Source of the DNA: Mucilaginibacter flavus
Lineage (GTDB): Bacteria; Bacteroidota; Bacteroidia; Sphingobacteriales; Sphingobacteriaceae
Length of the DNA: 64,000 bases
Assembly (NCBI RefSeq): GCF_030409315.1
Contig: NZ_JAUFPS010000012.1
Location: forward strand, 109,820 to 173,819
Direction of reading: 5' to 3'
The notes under the pieces are model-generated. The model did no database searches. It had not been told where the DNA came from and worked only from the letters and a program-made list of their open reading frames with translations. Each line of letters starts with the position of its first letter. Position 1 is the first letter of the stretch. This document shows, piece by piece, positions 7,983 through 17,211 of this stretch. Made by a program: the position numbers and the translations under genes.

Positions 7983-9353
7983 ATGTATGCAATTGTTGAT
8001 ATTGAGACTACCGGGGGGCATGCCAGCGCGAATGGCATCACAGAAATTGCTATACGCATTCACGATGGTAAAAAGGTTGTAAAGCGTTACGAAACGCTGG
8101 TAAACCCCAATCAGAATATCCCAATCTATATCAGCGCCTTAACGGGTATCACCAACGAGATGGTGCAAAACGCCCCTCCTTTTGAGGATGTGGCAGCTGA
8201 TATTTATCACCTCATACACGGAAAGATTTTTGTAGCCCATAATGTAAATTTCGACTACTCTTTTGTTCGCTATCATTTGGCCGCTGCCGGATACGATTTA
8301 CAATGTAATAAACTGTGTACCGTGCGCCTTGGCCGCAAAATTATCCCGGGCTTACCATCATACAGTCTTGGTAGGCTTTGTACGCATTTAGGCATAGGCA
8401 ATAACAGCCGCCACCGTGCAGCCGGCGATGCCGAAGCTACCGCCGAGTTATTTACGTTGCTATTAAACAGCGATAGCGAAGGCCATATCAAAGCAGCCCT
8501 CAAACAAAATTCTAAGGAGCAGGTATTGCCTGCCAACCTTCCCAAAAAAGATGTAGAGCAGTTACCCAATTCGCCGGGTGTATATTATTTTCACGATGAT
8601 AAGGGTAAGGTAATTTACGTTGGCAAAGCCAAGAGCCTCAAAAAAAGAGTGAGCAGCCATTTTACGGGCAATAATCCCGGTTTTCAGCGTCAGGAATTTC
8701 TGCGCAATATCCACCATATCAGTCACCAGGTTTGTGGTACGGAGTTGATTGCTTTTGTGCTGGAAGCTATTGAGATTAAACGTCTTTGGCCCAAATACAA
8801 CCGCTCATTAAAACGGTTCGACCACGCTTATTGCCTGTACACATATGAGGATCAGCGTGGTTACATTAGGCTGGCGGTTGATAAACGCCGCAAGTTCAGC
8901 GATGCCATTTATACCTGCAACTCCCTGCTTGATGGTTATACCCTGCTAAATAAATTGATAGAAACCTTTGAGCTTTGCCCTAAATTTTGCTTTATACAAA
9001 CCAATAATAACGCTTGCGCCAGCGCAAAAGGCCGTGAATGCGCTTGTGAAGGTGTTGAAAGCGTTGATGAATACAACATCAAAGTGAATAGCGCCATCGA
9101 CCAATTAAAACTCGCCCTACCCACCTACGCCATCCGCGACGAAGGCCGTAATGGCGATGAGCATAGCTGTATTTTGGTAGAGAAAGGACAGTTTTATGGC
9201 ATGGGCTATATTTCGCACTACTTTGATGCCGATAACGTTCAGCAGCTCAAAAATTACTTAACGCCCTACCCAGGGAACGATTATATTAAAAACATCGTAT
9301 CCAGTTACGCTTCACGGTACCCGGATAGAATGGTGGTGTTTGCATCGGCGTAG
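7983..9353 (+). CDS. Exonuclease-GIY-YIG fusion (DnaQ-like plus UvrC/Cho-like nuclease)
   Basis: 456 residues. The N-terminal DEDDh exonuclease shows DIET (Asp6, Glu8), VNFD (Asp91) and HRAAGDA (His144, Asp149). It is followed from about residue 195 by a GIY-YIG endonuclease: GVYYF at 199-203 and IYVGKAKSLKKR from 211. The C-terminal third has a Cys-rich segment (ELCPKFC, CASAKGRECACEG) like that of UvrC-N-type proteins. The layout matches Cho-like repair nucleases fused to a proofreading-type exonuclease, so a role in damage excision is likely but not shown. TACATTTG (7971-7978) lies four bases before the ATG. Confidence 0.9.
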   Translation: MYAIVDIETTGGHASANGITEIAIRIHDGKKVVKRYETLVNPNQNIPIYISALTGITNEMVQNAPPFEDVAADIYHLIHGKIFVAHNVNFDYSFVRYHLAAAGYDLQCNKLCTVRLGRKIIPGLPSYSLGRLCTHLGIGNNSRHRAAGDAEATAELFTLLLNSDSEGHIKAALKQNSKEQVLPANLPKKDVEQLPNSPGVYYFHDDKGKVIYVGKAKSLKKRVSSHFTGNNPGFQRQEFLRNIHHISHQVCGTELIAFVLEAIEIKRLWPKYNRSLKRFDHAYCLYTYEDQRGYIRLAVDKRRKFSDAIYTCNSLLDGYTLLNKLIETFELCPKFCFIQTNNNACASAKGRECACEGVESVDEYNIKVNSAIDQLKLALPTYAIRDEGRNGDEHSCILVEKGQFYGMGYISHYFDADNVQQLKNYLTPYPGNDYIKNIVSSYASRYPDRMVVFASA

Positions 9354-9356
9354 CTT

Positions 9357-9411
9357 GATTTCGGATATCAGATGTTCGATTTCGGATTTTGTCTGAACCG
9401 GGATTAAGGCC
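9357..9411 (+). repeat. Boundary words GATTTCGG and TCTGAACCGGGATTAA after the nuclease gene
   Basis: Four bases after the TAG begin GATTTCGGATATCAG, GATTTCGGATTTT and GTCTGAACCGGGATTAAG. The first word also follows the dehydrogenase and ispE genes; the second is the arm of the hairpins at 21327-21503 and 39871-39968. Here only one arm is present. Confidence 0.65.
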
Positions 9412-9418
9412 GCTCGCT

Positions 9419-9449
9419 AACTTACGAAGTTTTAAAAACTTCGTAAGTT
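9419..9449. repeat. REP hairpin, left of the RAYT gene
   Basis: 31-base palindrome AACTTACGAAGTTTT with its reverse complement around one central base. The RAYT start codon is 30 bases further on. The sequence is identical to the solo copy at 277-307 over the inner 29 bases. Confidence 0.85.
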
Positions 9450-9479
9450 TAAAAGTCTCAAACTTTTCAAGTTATCAAC

Positions 9480-10019
9480 GTGAAGATTAACTCTAACACC
9501 TGTTATCATCTCTATAACCGCGGTAATAATAAAGATCTCATCTTTTTTGACGATAAAAATTATGGTTACTTCTTAAATCAATTCAAAAAACACGTATTGC
9601 CTTTTTGCGAAGTTTTTGCGTACTGTTTGATGCCTAATCATTTTCATTTTTTCATTCGCGTAACTAATAAAGACTTATTTGAAAGAGGCTTAAAAGACTT
9701 CTTTATTTCCTTTTCAAAAGCCATCAATAAAAAATATAATCGCGTTGGGAGTTTATTTCAAGGAAGATACAAGGTTTCTGAAATTACATCTAACAGCTAC
9801 TTTACAAAAATCATTACTTACATCCATCAAAATCCCTTTGTAGCCAAACTGGTTCAAACCTTAGGTGAATACAAATGCTCGTCTTATAACGCTTACTTAT
9901 CAGACAAAGAAACCGTTTTGAGTAAAAAAGAAGTGTTGGAATGGTTTGGTGGCATAGATGGCTTTCTGAATAATCATAAAATTATAGTAAAGGATGATTC
10001 TTTGAACGAGTACCTTTAA
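9480..10019 (+). CDS. REP-associated tyrosine transposase (RAYT, Y1_Tnp family)
   Basis: 179 residues starting at a GTG. It has the HUH single-strand nuclease core: the metal-binding pair His54-Phe-His56 in MPNHFHFF and the catalytic tyrosine Tyr114 in YIHQNP, then the typical SSY (134-136). Family members cut and join REP hairpins. The gene is enclosed by two hairpins (9419-9449 and 10045-10075), the expected REP-RAYT-REP layout. All visible catalytic residues are present, so the enzyme may be active. GC content is lower than in the neighbouring genes, which suggests acquisition by transfer. Confidence 0.92.
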   Translation: MKINSNTCYHLYNRGNNKDLIFFDDKNYGYFLNQFKKHVLPFCEVFAYCLMPNHFHFFIRVTNKDLFERGLKDFFISFSKAINKKYNRVGSLFQGRYKVSEITSNSYFTKIITYIHQNPFVAKLVQTLGEYKCSSYNAYLSDKETVLSKKEVLEWFGGIDGFLNNHKIIVKDDSLNEYL

Positions 10020-10044
10020 TCGGTTTACTTTTCAATCCTATAAA

Positions 10045-10075
10045 AACTTACGAAGTTTTGAAAACTTCGTAAGTT
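10045..10075. repeat. REP hairpin, right of the RAYT gene
   Basis: AACTTACGAAGTTTT and its exact complement around a central G, 25 bases after the RAYT stop. It differs from the left copy only in the central base. Both ends of the RAYT unit thus carry the same hairpin. Confidence 0.85.
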
Positions 10076-10185
10076 AGGTAGACGACGGCTCTTGACACCA
10101 AACTATCCTAAAAGTTAATTTATTTAACACAATAAAGATTTTGATTGGTTATTTCTATAACGTTTACCAATAAAAACTTTAAATA

Positions 10186-10722
10186 ATGGATAGTATTAAT
10201 CAACAACAACCCGAAGACAATTACCAGGATTTGGGCGGACCGGAAGCTATTGCTAAGCTTAAGGATATGGTGAGCAGCGCCAAAAGCTGTTTCTTTTTAA
10301 CCAACATCAAAACCGGTATCCCGGCAAATGCGCGGCCGATGTCGGTTCAAAAGGTGGATGATGAAGGCAATATTTGGTTCCTGAGTGCTAATGACAGCCA
10401 TAAAAATGAAGATTTGGCTAAAGATCCGATGGTACACTTGCTGTTTCAAGGTTCGGCCCATTCAGATTTTCTGAATGTTTATGGTATCGCTACCGTAACT
10501 GAAGATAAAGACAAGATCAAGGAACTTTGGGAACCCATATTAAAAGTATGGTTTACCGAGGGCGAAGATGATCCGCGGATTTCTGTGATTAAGGTTGAGC
10601 CTACAGAAAGCTATTATTGGGATAATAAACATGGCAATGCCGTTGCATTTGTGAAAATGTTGGCTGGCGCGGCTATCGGCAAAACCTTTGATGATTCTAT
10701 CGAAGGTAAGATCAGCGTATAA
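10186..10722 (+). CDS. Pyridoxamine 5'-phosphate oxidase-fold protein (general stress protein 26-like)
   Basis: 178 residues. The split-barrel flavin-binding fold is suggested by the segments ARPMSVQKVDDEGNIWFLS, HLLFQGSAHSDFLNVYG and ISVIKVEPTESYYWD, which correspond to the general stress protein 26 group of the PNPOx superfamily. These proteins bind FMN or F420-like flavins; the reaction is not known for most. The C-terminus (KMLAGAAIGKTFDDS) is the usual short tail. A terminator follows. Confidence 0.85.
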   Translation: MDSINQQQPEDNYQDLGGPEAIAKLKDMVSSAKSCFFLTNIKTGIPANARPMSVQKVDDEGNIWFLSANDSHKNEDLAKDPMVHLLFQGSAHSDFLNVYGIATVTEDKDKIKELWEPILKVWFTEGEDDPRISVIKVEPTESYYWDNKHGNAVAFVKMLAGAAIGKTFDDSIEGKISV

Positions 10723-10761
10723 ATAACAAGGTAGGGAAGCCCTCACGGGCTATATAAGTAG

Positions 10762-10790
10762 GCCATGCAGTTTGTGTACTGCATGGCTTT
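10762..10790. terminator. Bidirectional intrinsic terminator
   Basis: Stem GCCATGCAGT / ACTGCATGGC (10 perfect pairs) with a six-base loop, followed by T-rich sequence. It lies between the convergent PNPOx-fold and efflux adaptor genes. Confidence 0.85.
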
Positions 10791-10801
10791 ACTTTTAGGT
10801 A

Positions 10802-11887
10802 TTATTGAATACTATCCCCCTGCTTCACCTCGTCGGTAGCATGGTTTAAAATTTTGCCGCCGGCTTTTAAATCGCCAAATACTTCGGTCGAATCGTTGCG
10901 GGCAAGTCCTTCTTTAACATCCACCAATGCGGCTTTGCCATCGGTAACGGTTATCACGTATTCCCGCTCGGTTGAGCGTACTATGGCACCATTGGGTACA
11001 AGCAATGATTTGGCACCTGATAACATCGGAATCTTCACCTCGGCGTACATACCGGGTTTTAAGTTGTCGTTTTGGTTGATAATGTCAATTTCTATGGCTT
11101 CAGAACGCATACTACCCAAAGCATTTGCCGAGCGGCTGATCTTTGCCGTTTGCTCAGTGCCGGGCATCGCGTTGTAGGTAAATTTAACAGGTTGGTTTAA
11201 ATCCACTTTATCAACGTAATCCTCCGGAATGTAAACTTCCAAACGCATTTTGCTGATATCCTGTAAAATCAGCATCGGCTGGTCTGTTCCTTTACCCGGT
11301 GCCACCAACGCGCCGGGCGATACATTACGCTGTACGATCATGCCATCGAAGGGGGCGCGAATATTCAAATAATCCTGCATGGTACGCACCGACGCCACGT
11401 TTGATTGCTCCGACCGGGCCATGGCTTCATCGGCCTTCATGCGGGCCGACGCATTATCTAAATCAAGCGGGGATACTGAACCCGGTTCTTTTGCAGCTTC
11501 TTTTAAACGCTGATATTTTTCTTTACTGGCTACCGCGTTTTCCTGGGCCTGCAAATAACGGGAGTTGGCAGCCTGTAATTGTGATTCCATTTCTGGCGCT
11601 TCCAGCGTCATCAATAACTGGCCTTTTTTTACTACCGCTCCCCTATCTACGTATAGCTGCTTTACAAAGCCATTTACTTTAGGAAATATGTTTACCTCGT
11701 TAAAAGGCTTCAATTGCCCAGGTAAGCGGGCGCTGCCAGATAGGGAGCGCTCGTTAATAGTGCCTATGTCGGCGTGTTTTTTTGTATTAGTCGTTGCTGT
11801 TGCAGTTAGGTCTACCGGTTTTTGATCGCCGGAACAGGCCGCGAAAAGATTAATGCAGCCTATGAATATGATGAGCTTAAGTTTCAT
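10802..11887 (-). CDS. RND efflux periplasmic adaptor (membrane fusion protein), lipoprotein
   Basis: 361 residues. Links the inner-membrane RND pump to the outer-membrane channel. The start is a lipoprotein signal, MKLKLIIFIGCINLFAAC, with Cys18 as the lipidated residue; a longer frame (18 more codons) lacks a sensible signal and runs into the preceding gene. A biotinyl-lipoyl-like half (RGAVVKKGQLLMTLEAPEM), a helical hairpin, the second half (IRAPFDGMIVQRNVSPGALV) and a beta-barrel are all visible. It is the last gene of the TolC-RND-adaptor operon, four bases after the pump gene. Confidence 0.93.
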   Translation of the reverse strand: MKLKLIIFIGCINLFAACSGDQKPVDLTATATTNTKKHADIGTINERSLSGSARLPGQLKPFNEVNIFPKVNGFVKQLYVDRGAVVKKGQLLMTLEAPEMESQLQAANSRYLQAQENAVASKEKYQRLKEAAKEPGSVSPLDLDNASARMKADEAMARSEQSNVASVRTMQDYLNIRAPFDGMIVQRNVSPGALVAPGKGTDQPMLILQDISKMRLEVYIPEDYVDKVDLNQPVKFTYNAMPGTEQTAKISRSANALGSMRSEAIEIDIINQNDNLKPGMYAEVKIPMLSGAKSLLVPNGAIVRSTEREYVITVTDGKAALVDVKEGLARNDSTEVFGDLKAGGKILNHATDEVKQGDSIQ

Positions 11888-11891
11888 TACT

Positions 11892-14800
11892 TTATATATT
11901 TTGAGTTTCAATTTGTTGAGGTTGATTAGTTTGTTGTACACCTTCCATCAGCGATGGCGAGTTGTAAGTAGTTTTGGCTTGTACCCAGGCAAATACCTGC
12001 GGCAGTATAAATAAAGCCGCTAAGGTTGAGGCAAATAGTCCCCCTATTACCGCCCTACCAAGCGGAGCGGTTTGCTCACCGGCTTCGCCCATACCCGATG
12101 CCATAGGGATCATACCGGCCATCATGGCCAAACTGGTCATTAGGATTGGTCTTAAACGGATAGAGGCGCTGGTTACAGCAGCGCGGGTAGCATCTTTATA
12201 TTCCAGCCTTAAAGCTTCGGCATTGGTTACAATCAGGATGGCGTTAGCCACGGATACCCCGGTAGACATGATCATGCCCATGTATGATTGCAGATTTAAC
12301 GTTGAACCGGTAATCAACAAAGCTGTTATCGACCCCAATATTACCGCTGGTACCGTTGATAAAACCGTTAACGACAATTTAAACGATTGATAATTGGCGG
12401 CCAGCAATAAAAATATCACCAGGATGGCAAACATCAAACCGTTTTGTAAACTGCTCAGCGTTTCTGTTAATAGGCTCGACATGCCTTTGATATCAGTTAT
12501 TACACCCTTAGGCGGTGTACCTAATGATTTTACCACCTTTTCAACATCGGCAGTAGCAGTACCCAAATCCTTTTTATAAATATTGGCACTAACTGTTAAG
12601 TACCGCCGCGGACCACTCCTATCGTACTCGCCGGGAGCATAGTTTACTTTAAAAACGGCAACGTCGGCCAGGGTTGGTGAACTTTGTCCTTTCAGTAGCG
12701 GGATCTCTTTCAATTCGTCCATCGTGTTCATCACATATTCCGGGATTTGAACTTGCACCTGGTAGGTGTAGGCCGATTTTTCATCCAGCCAAAGATTCTT
12801 CTCCGTAAATCTGCTTGATGAGGTACTTGCCGTAACCGAACGCGCAACATCCTTAATATTGAGTCCCAACTGAGCAACTTTTAACCTATCAAGCGTGATG
12901 GATACGATTGGAAACTTCAATGGCTGATCTATCTGAACATCTCTCAGGTATGGGATCTGCTTCATCTTAGCCAGTATCTTATTACTCTGATCCTGAATTT
13001 GCTGCATATTTTTACCGGCAACCTGTACCTGTATAGGCGTTGAAGCTCCCTGGCTCATGATCTTTTCGGTCATATCAATCGGCTCAAACCCGATGCTCAT
13101 TTCAGGAATTGCCTGTTTGATGTTTTTACGGAGCGCGTCTTTCAACTCATCCATATTCATCTTGTAACCTTCATCAAGGTTTACCTGCAACACGGCTTCG
13201 TGGGTACCGGTGTTAAAAACATAAAGGTTACTGCTGCCAAAACTGCTTGGTACCAAACCAATATATCCAGAGGTAATAGCCACGTGATGATCTACCGTTT
13301 TATCAATAATGCTCAGCACCTGCTTAAATTTATCTTCGGTACGTTCCAAACGGGTACCCTCGGGTTCTTTAATTCGCATCTGGAACTGGCCATTATTGAG
13401 TTTCGGCATCATATCTTTCCCTATCACCACAAAACCAACACCCGCCAATACTATTACTACTACAAGGTAAACAGGTACAATGAGGCGTTTATTAGGCATC
13501 CAGCCGCTAATGATCTTCATAAACTTAAGCTTTACATTTTCAAACAGATCGTTTTGTTCCGGATGGATTTTCTCTTCTTTCAGATGCCTGTCAACCTGTT
13601 TTTCCTCCTCATTATCTAATGATTCGCCTGCATGGGCATGCACCTGGTCATGATGATAATGCTGATATTGCTCTGCCTTAATCATCCAGTTGCTTAATAT
13701 AGGCACCAGCGTTTGCGCTATGATGTAAGACACGATCATGGTTAAACCTATTGACATAGATAGCGGCAAAAACATGGCCTTGGGTACGCCATTCATCATA
13801 AAAGATGGCGCGAACACAGCCAGGATACATAACAGAATAAGCAACAAAGGGAACGAGATCTCCTCACAGGCATCGTATATAGCCTGTTGTTTAGTTTTAC
13901 CCATCTCCAGGTGCTGGTGAATGTTTTCAATAGTTACCGTAGCCTGATCGACGAGGATACCTATGGCCAGTGCCAAACCACTTAACGTCATAATGTTGAT
14001 GGTTTGCCCAAATAAGCTTAGCAACAATACCCCTATCAAAATAGAAACCGGGATAGTGATTACCACAATCAAGCTGCTTCGCCAGTCGCGCAGGAAAAGG
14101 AGCACCATTAAACCGGTGAGTATGGCACCCAAGCCACCTTCGGTAATCAAACTTTTTACAGCGTTCACCACAAAAACCGATTGATCAAACGCGTAACTGA
14201 TTTTTACATCATCGGGCAACAGGTTCTGCATTTCGGGCAGTTTACTTTTCAGGGTTTGTACCACTGTCCAGGTACTGGCATCGGCCGTTTTCACTACGGG
14301 GATATATACCGAACGTTTGCCGTTTATGAGCGCGTAATCAACCGTAACATCCGCAGCATCGCTTACACGGGCAATATCCTTCATGTAAATAGGCACGCCG
14401 TTTTTTGTGATCACGGGGATACTACCAAAAGTATCGGTGTTTTTGATGAGCGTATTCATGGTGGTTACGTAGATGGTATTATCCAACCGCAAGTTACCCG
14501 ATGGAGACATTACGTTAAATTTAGATAGCGCCTCAACCACCTCATCGGGTGTTAAATTGTAACTGCGTAGTTTATTAGGATCAACACTTAGGATGATCGA
14601 TCGGGCGTTTGAACCAAATGGCGGCGGTGCCGATAAACCGGGAATGGTTGAAAACATAGGCCTGATACGGGTAGCGGCCATATCATAAATATCTTTCAAA
14701 CTCTCGGTTTTACTATCCATCACCAGCTGGCCAACCGGTAGCGATGAAGCATCAAAACGTACCACCTGCGGCGGCAATGCCCCCGGCGGGAAAAAGCTTT

Positions 14801-15146
14801 GCGCCCGGTTTACCTGCAAGGCAACCTGGGCAGATGCTTCGGCCATGTTGGTACTTTCATAAAACTCCAGCTTTATTAGCGTTAAGCCCTGGATATTTTT
14901 ACTGCTGATGCCTTTAATACCGTTTACATAAAGGAACTGATCTTGCAAACGGGTACTAAAAAAGCCTTCCATTTGTTGCGGCGACATACCGCCGTATGAT
15001 TCTATCACATATATAGTTGGCAGATTTAACTGCGGAAAAATATCGATAGGTATATTTATTGCACTGAGCACTGCAAATATCAAAAGGCTCATGGTGATCA
15101 CTATAGTAGTGATTGGCCTTTTCAGTGCGGAGGTGACCATTGACAT
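11892..15146 (-). CDS. RND superfamily efflux pump, inner-membrane subunit
   Basis: 1084 residues, the usual size for the AcrB/CusA superfamily. It shows the N-terminal helix (ALKRPITTIVIT), two large periplasmic loops and twelve predicted membrane segments. The TM4 region reads GLALAIGILVDQATVTIEN: one Asp is kept but the second acidic position typical of AcrB is Gln, so it is closer to metal or divergent multidrug pumps. A His-rich linker (HYHHDQVHAHAG) lies in the cytoplasmic loop between the halves. Six bases separate it from the TolC gene. Substrate cannot be inferred. Confidence 0.93.
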   Translation of the reverse strand: MSMVTSALKRPITTIVITMSLLIFAVLSAINIPIDIFPQLNLPTIYVIESYGGMSPQQMEGFFSTRLQDQFLYVNGIKGISSKNIQGLTLIKLEFYESTNMAEASAQVALQVNRAQSFFPPGALPPQVVRFDASSLPVGQLVMDSKTESLKDIYDMAATRIRPMFSTIPGLSAPPPFGSNARSIILSVDPNKLRSYNLTPDEVVEALSKFNVMSPSGNLRLDNTIYVTTMNTLIKNTDTFGSIPVITKNGVPIYMKDIARVSDAADVTVDYALINGKRSVYIPVVKTADASTWTVVQTLKSKLPEMQNLLPDDVKISYAFDQSVFVVNAVKSLITEGGLGAILTGLMVLLFLRDWRSSLIVVITIPVSILIGVLLLSLFGQTINIMTLSGLALAIGILVDQATVTIENIHQHLEMGKTKQQAIYDACEEISFPLLLILLCILAVFAPSFMMNGVPKAMFLPLSMSIGLTMIVSYIIAQTLVPILSNWMIKAEQYQHYHHDQVHAHAGESLDNEEEKQVDRHLKEEKIHPEQNDLFENVKLKFMKIISGWMPNKRLIVPVYLVVVIVLAGVGFVVIGKDMMPKLNNGQFQMRIKEPEGTRLERTEDKFKQVLSIIDKTVDHHVAITSGYIGLVPSSFGSSNLYVFNTGTHEAVLQVNLDEGYKMNMDELKDALRKNIKQAIPEMSIGFEPIDMTEKIMSQGASTPIQVQVAGKNMQQIQDQSNKILAKMKQIPYLRDVQIDQPLKFPIVSITLDRLKVAQLGLNIKDVARSVTASTSSSRFTEKNLWLDEKSAYTYQVQVQIPEYVMNTMDELKEIPLLKGQSSPTLADVAVFKVNYAPGEYDRSGPRRYLTVSANIYKKDLGTATADVEKVVKSLGTPPKGVITDIKGMSSLLTETLSSLQNGLMFAILVIFLLLAANYQSFKLSLTVLSTVPAVILGSITALLITGSTLNLQSYMGMIMSTGVSVANAILIVTNAEALRLEYKDATRAAVTSASIRLRPILMTSLAMMAGMIPMASGMGEAGEQTAPLGRAVIGGLFASTLAALFILPQVFAWVQAKTTYNSPSLMEGVQQTNQPQQIETQNI

Positions 15147-15152
15147 ATTACG

Positions 15153-16544
15153 TTATTTTAAAAGGTTTAAAACTGCATTTACCTGGTTATCGGTAACTGC
15201 TTTTTGGAACAATGCGCTGGAGTAGGCAAATTTTGCCTGCGCATAATCGGTTTCGGCACGATACAGGATATTAAGGGCTGCATTTAGCTCAATAATATCT
15301 GTTAATCCGTTTTTGTACAGCGACAGCTTTTGCCGGTAACCATCATTGGCGGCCTTTAACTGGTTTGGAATTTCTAACAGGCGCTGCTGAGCGGTCTGCA
15401 TTTCCACATCGGCCTGGTTAGCATTTACAGATAGTAATTGCTTTTGTTCCTGCAGCTTGCGGGCGTTGTAATTCGTGGTCGCCCTTTGCGTGCGAAGCTT
15501 TAATTGCCGGCGGCGCAAATCAAACAGGTTGTAGGATATGCCTATCCCTACCAGGTAATTGCTCCTGTCAAACCCCCAGCCTGTAGATAAGCTATTGAAA
15601 TGATCATTAGCATCTACGCTTGAACCACGGCCCCAAGCGGCGGCCTCTAACATAATTTTGGGGTTATAGCTTTTTTTCACCATATCCTCGCGCTGCAAAC
15701 TATTCTGGTAAACCGATTGGTAATAGTTGATCAATGGATGTGTAGCCGTATCGGCGCTTAATGTTTGCACGATGGACGGCTGGCCAATCAATTCCTGATC
15801 TGATGCCGTATCGGGCACTATAGATTGATAGGGTAACCCACTAATGGCCGATAGCTGCAATTGTGTTTGCTTTACCTGGTTGGCCAGTTCAATATAGTTT
15901 AAGCGGGCTTTTGACAGTTCGGCTTCGGCAATGCTGGTATCTACACCGGCCCTTACACCGCTTTTGGCAAGCGATTGCACCGACCGGCGGATCTCGACAT
16001 TGCGCTGAATATTGCGGGCCTGGATGTTGAGGAAATTTTGCAGCCTTAACAATTGCAAATAATTACCAATGGCATAGGCCTGTAACTGGTATTTTGAATT
16101 GGCAAATTGGTTTTGCTCAACCTGTATATCGGAATTGGCAACTTTGTTTTGGGCACCATAAGCGCCAAAATTGTAAACCTCCCAATCCAACGCGGCGATA
16201 CCCACATTGGCTGATACGGCCGTGGTATTACTTTGGGTACGTACGCCCCTTGAATCGGACGGGATGATACCAAAACCAAAATACGGACCGGCCACATTAT
16301 TATTGGTACCAATATCGGCCTGGTAATTTAATTTTAAGTTGGGTAACCAACTGCTTCGGGTTTCGGCGGCCTGAGCTTTGCGGATGCCTATTGCTGCGGA
16401 ATCTGTTATTAATACCGGCGCATTGGCGTTAACCTGGTTAAGCAGGGTTTTGAGCGTAACAGGCGGATTATTTTGTTGTGCAAAAGCATTTACAGCAGTA
16501 AACAGGGCTACTACCGCCAATATGCTTCTTTTTAAATTTTGCAT
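15153..16544 (-). CDS. TolC-family outer-membrane efflux protein
   Basis: 463 residues with the signal peptide MQNLKRSILAVVALFTAVNAFA. Two repeated coiled-coil/strand halves of the OEP family are visible; the Tyr-Asn-rich helices (AQAKFAYSSALFQ) are typical. It is the first gene of the minus-strand efflux operon, with the pump six bases downstream. The 168 bases before it (16545-16712) form a probable promoter region; no regulator gene is adjacent. Confidence 0.92.
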   Translation of the reverse strand: MQNLKRSILAVVALFTAVNAFAQQNNPPVTLKTLLNQVNANAPVLITDSAAIGIRKAQAAETRSSWLPNLKLNYQADIGTNNNVAGPYFGFGIIPSDSRGVRTQSNTTAVSANVGIAALDWEVYNFGAYGAQNKVANSDIQVEQNQFANSKYQLQAYAIGNYLQLLRLQNFLNIQARNIQRNVEIRRSVQSLAKSGVRAGVDTSIAEAELSKARLNYIELANQVKQTQLQLSAISGLPYQSIVPDTASDQELIGQPSIVQTLSADTATHPLINYYQSVYQNSLQREDMVKKSYNPKIMLEAAAWGRGSSVDANDHFNSLSTGWGFDRSNYLVGIGISYNLFDLRRRQLKLRTQRATTNYNARKLQEQKQLLSVNANQADVEMQTAQQRLLEIPNQLKAANDGYRQKLSLYKNGLTDIIELNAALNILYRAETDYAQAKFAYSSALFQKAVTDNQVNAVLNLLK

Positions 16545-16712
16545 AAGAACTTTCGGGAATTGTAATACCGGAAAATCGGGCTTTAATCCGCGTAACTATT
16601 TATTGATGAAATAGTAAGACGCGTAAAATCGTCGCGTAAGCCGGTAAATGATTAAAAATTGATATTGCACAAGCACTTAGGCTTATGACTTAACATTTTT
16701 AAACAGGAAAAA

Positions 16713-17072
16713 TCAAATCCGGAAAGAGCAGAGGGAGAGGTATGCGTACCGACCATCATCAATCGGAACATTAAAGAGGTATTGCCATGGTTTTAGTTTC
16801 CAAACCTGTAAAGCAAAAAAAACGAGGATAAAACTGGTGATAACCGCCCTAAGCAAATCAATCGCCGATTTTTTATCATTGATCACTACTTTATCTGTAC
16901 GTTGAATAAAATTAAGATGTACAGCGCTAAGCGAAGGATTATCTGAATTTCTTTTAAAGATAGAGTTATGGCTGATGGACGGCGTACCGGTTTGCCCGGT
17001 AAGTCTTGGAAGTAAAAAAATGTGCGAAACACCTACAAAAAGATAGCAGCATGCTATAAACAGCACCTGCAT
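16713..17072 (-). CDS. Hypothetical small membrane protein
   Basis: About 119 residues from the ATG at 17070-17072. Two hydrophobic segments are visible, VLFIACCYLFVGVSHIFLL near the start and LRAVITSFILVFFALQVW near the end, so it is probably a two-pass membrane protein with a soluble loop. A TTG at 17126 would add 18 residues. AAGGA sits directly before the ATG. It lies between the efflux operon and the first S9 peptidase. I do not recognise a family, and it could be a spurious frame. Confidence 0.45.
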   Translation of the reverse strand: MQVLFIACCYLFVGVSHIFLLPRLTGQTGTPSISHNSIFKRNSDNPSLSAVHLNFIQRTDKVVINDKKSAIDLLRAVITSFILVFFALQVWKLKPWQYLFNVPIDDGRYAYLSLCSFRI

Positions 17073-17211
17073 TTCCTTAAATATATTCCGTTTTTTATTC
17101 AGCACACCTTTGATATTTAGAAGCAAACATCAAAATAAAAAATAAGTTTTTGTGCAAAAGTATTGTTGCAAAAGAATTTCTTCATTATTTCTACATGATA
17201 GCTTACCAATG

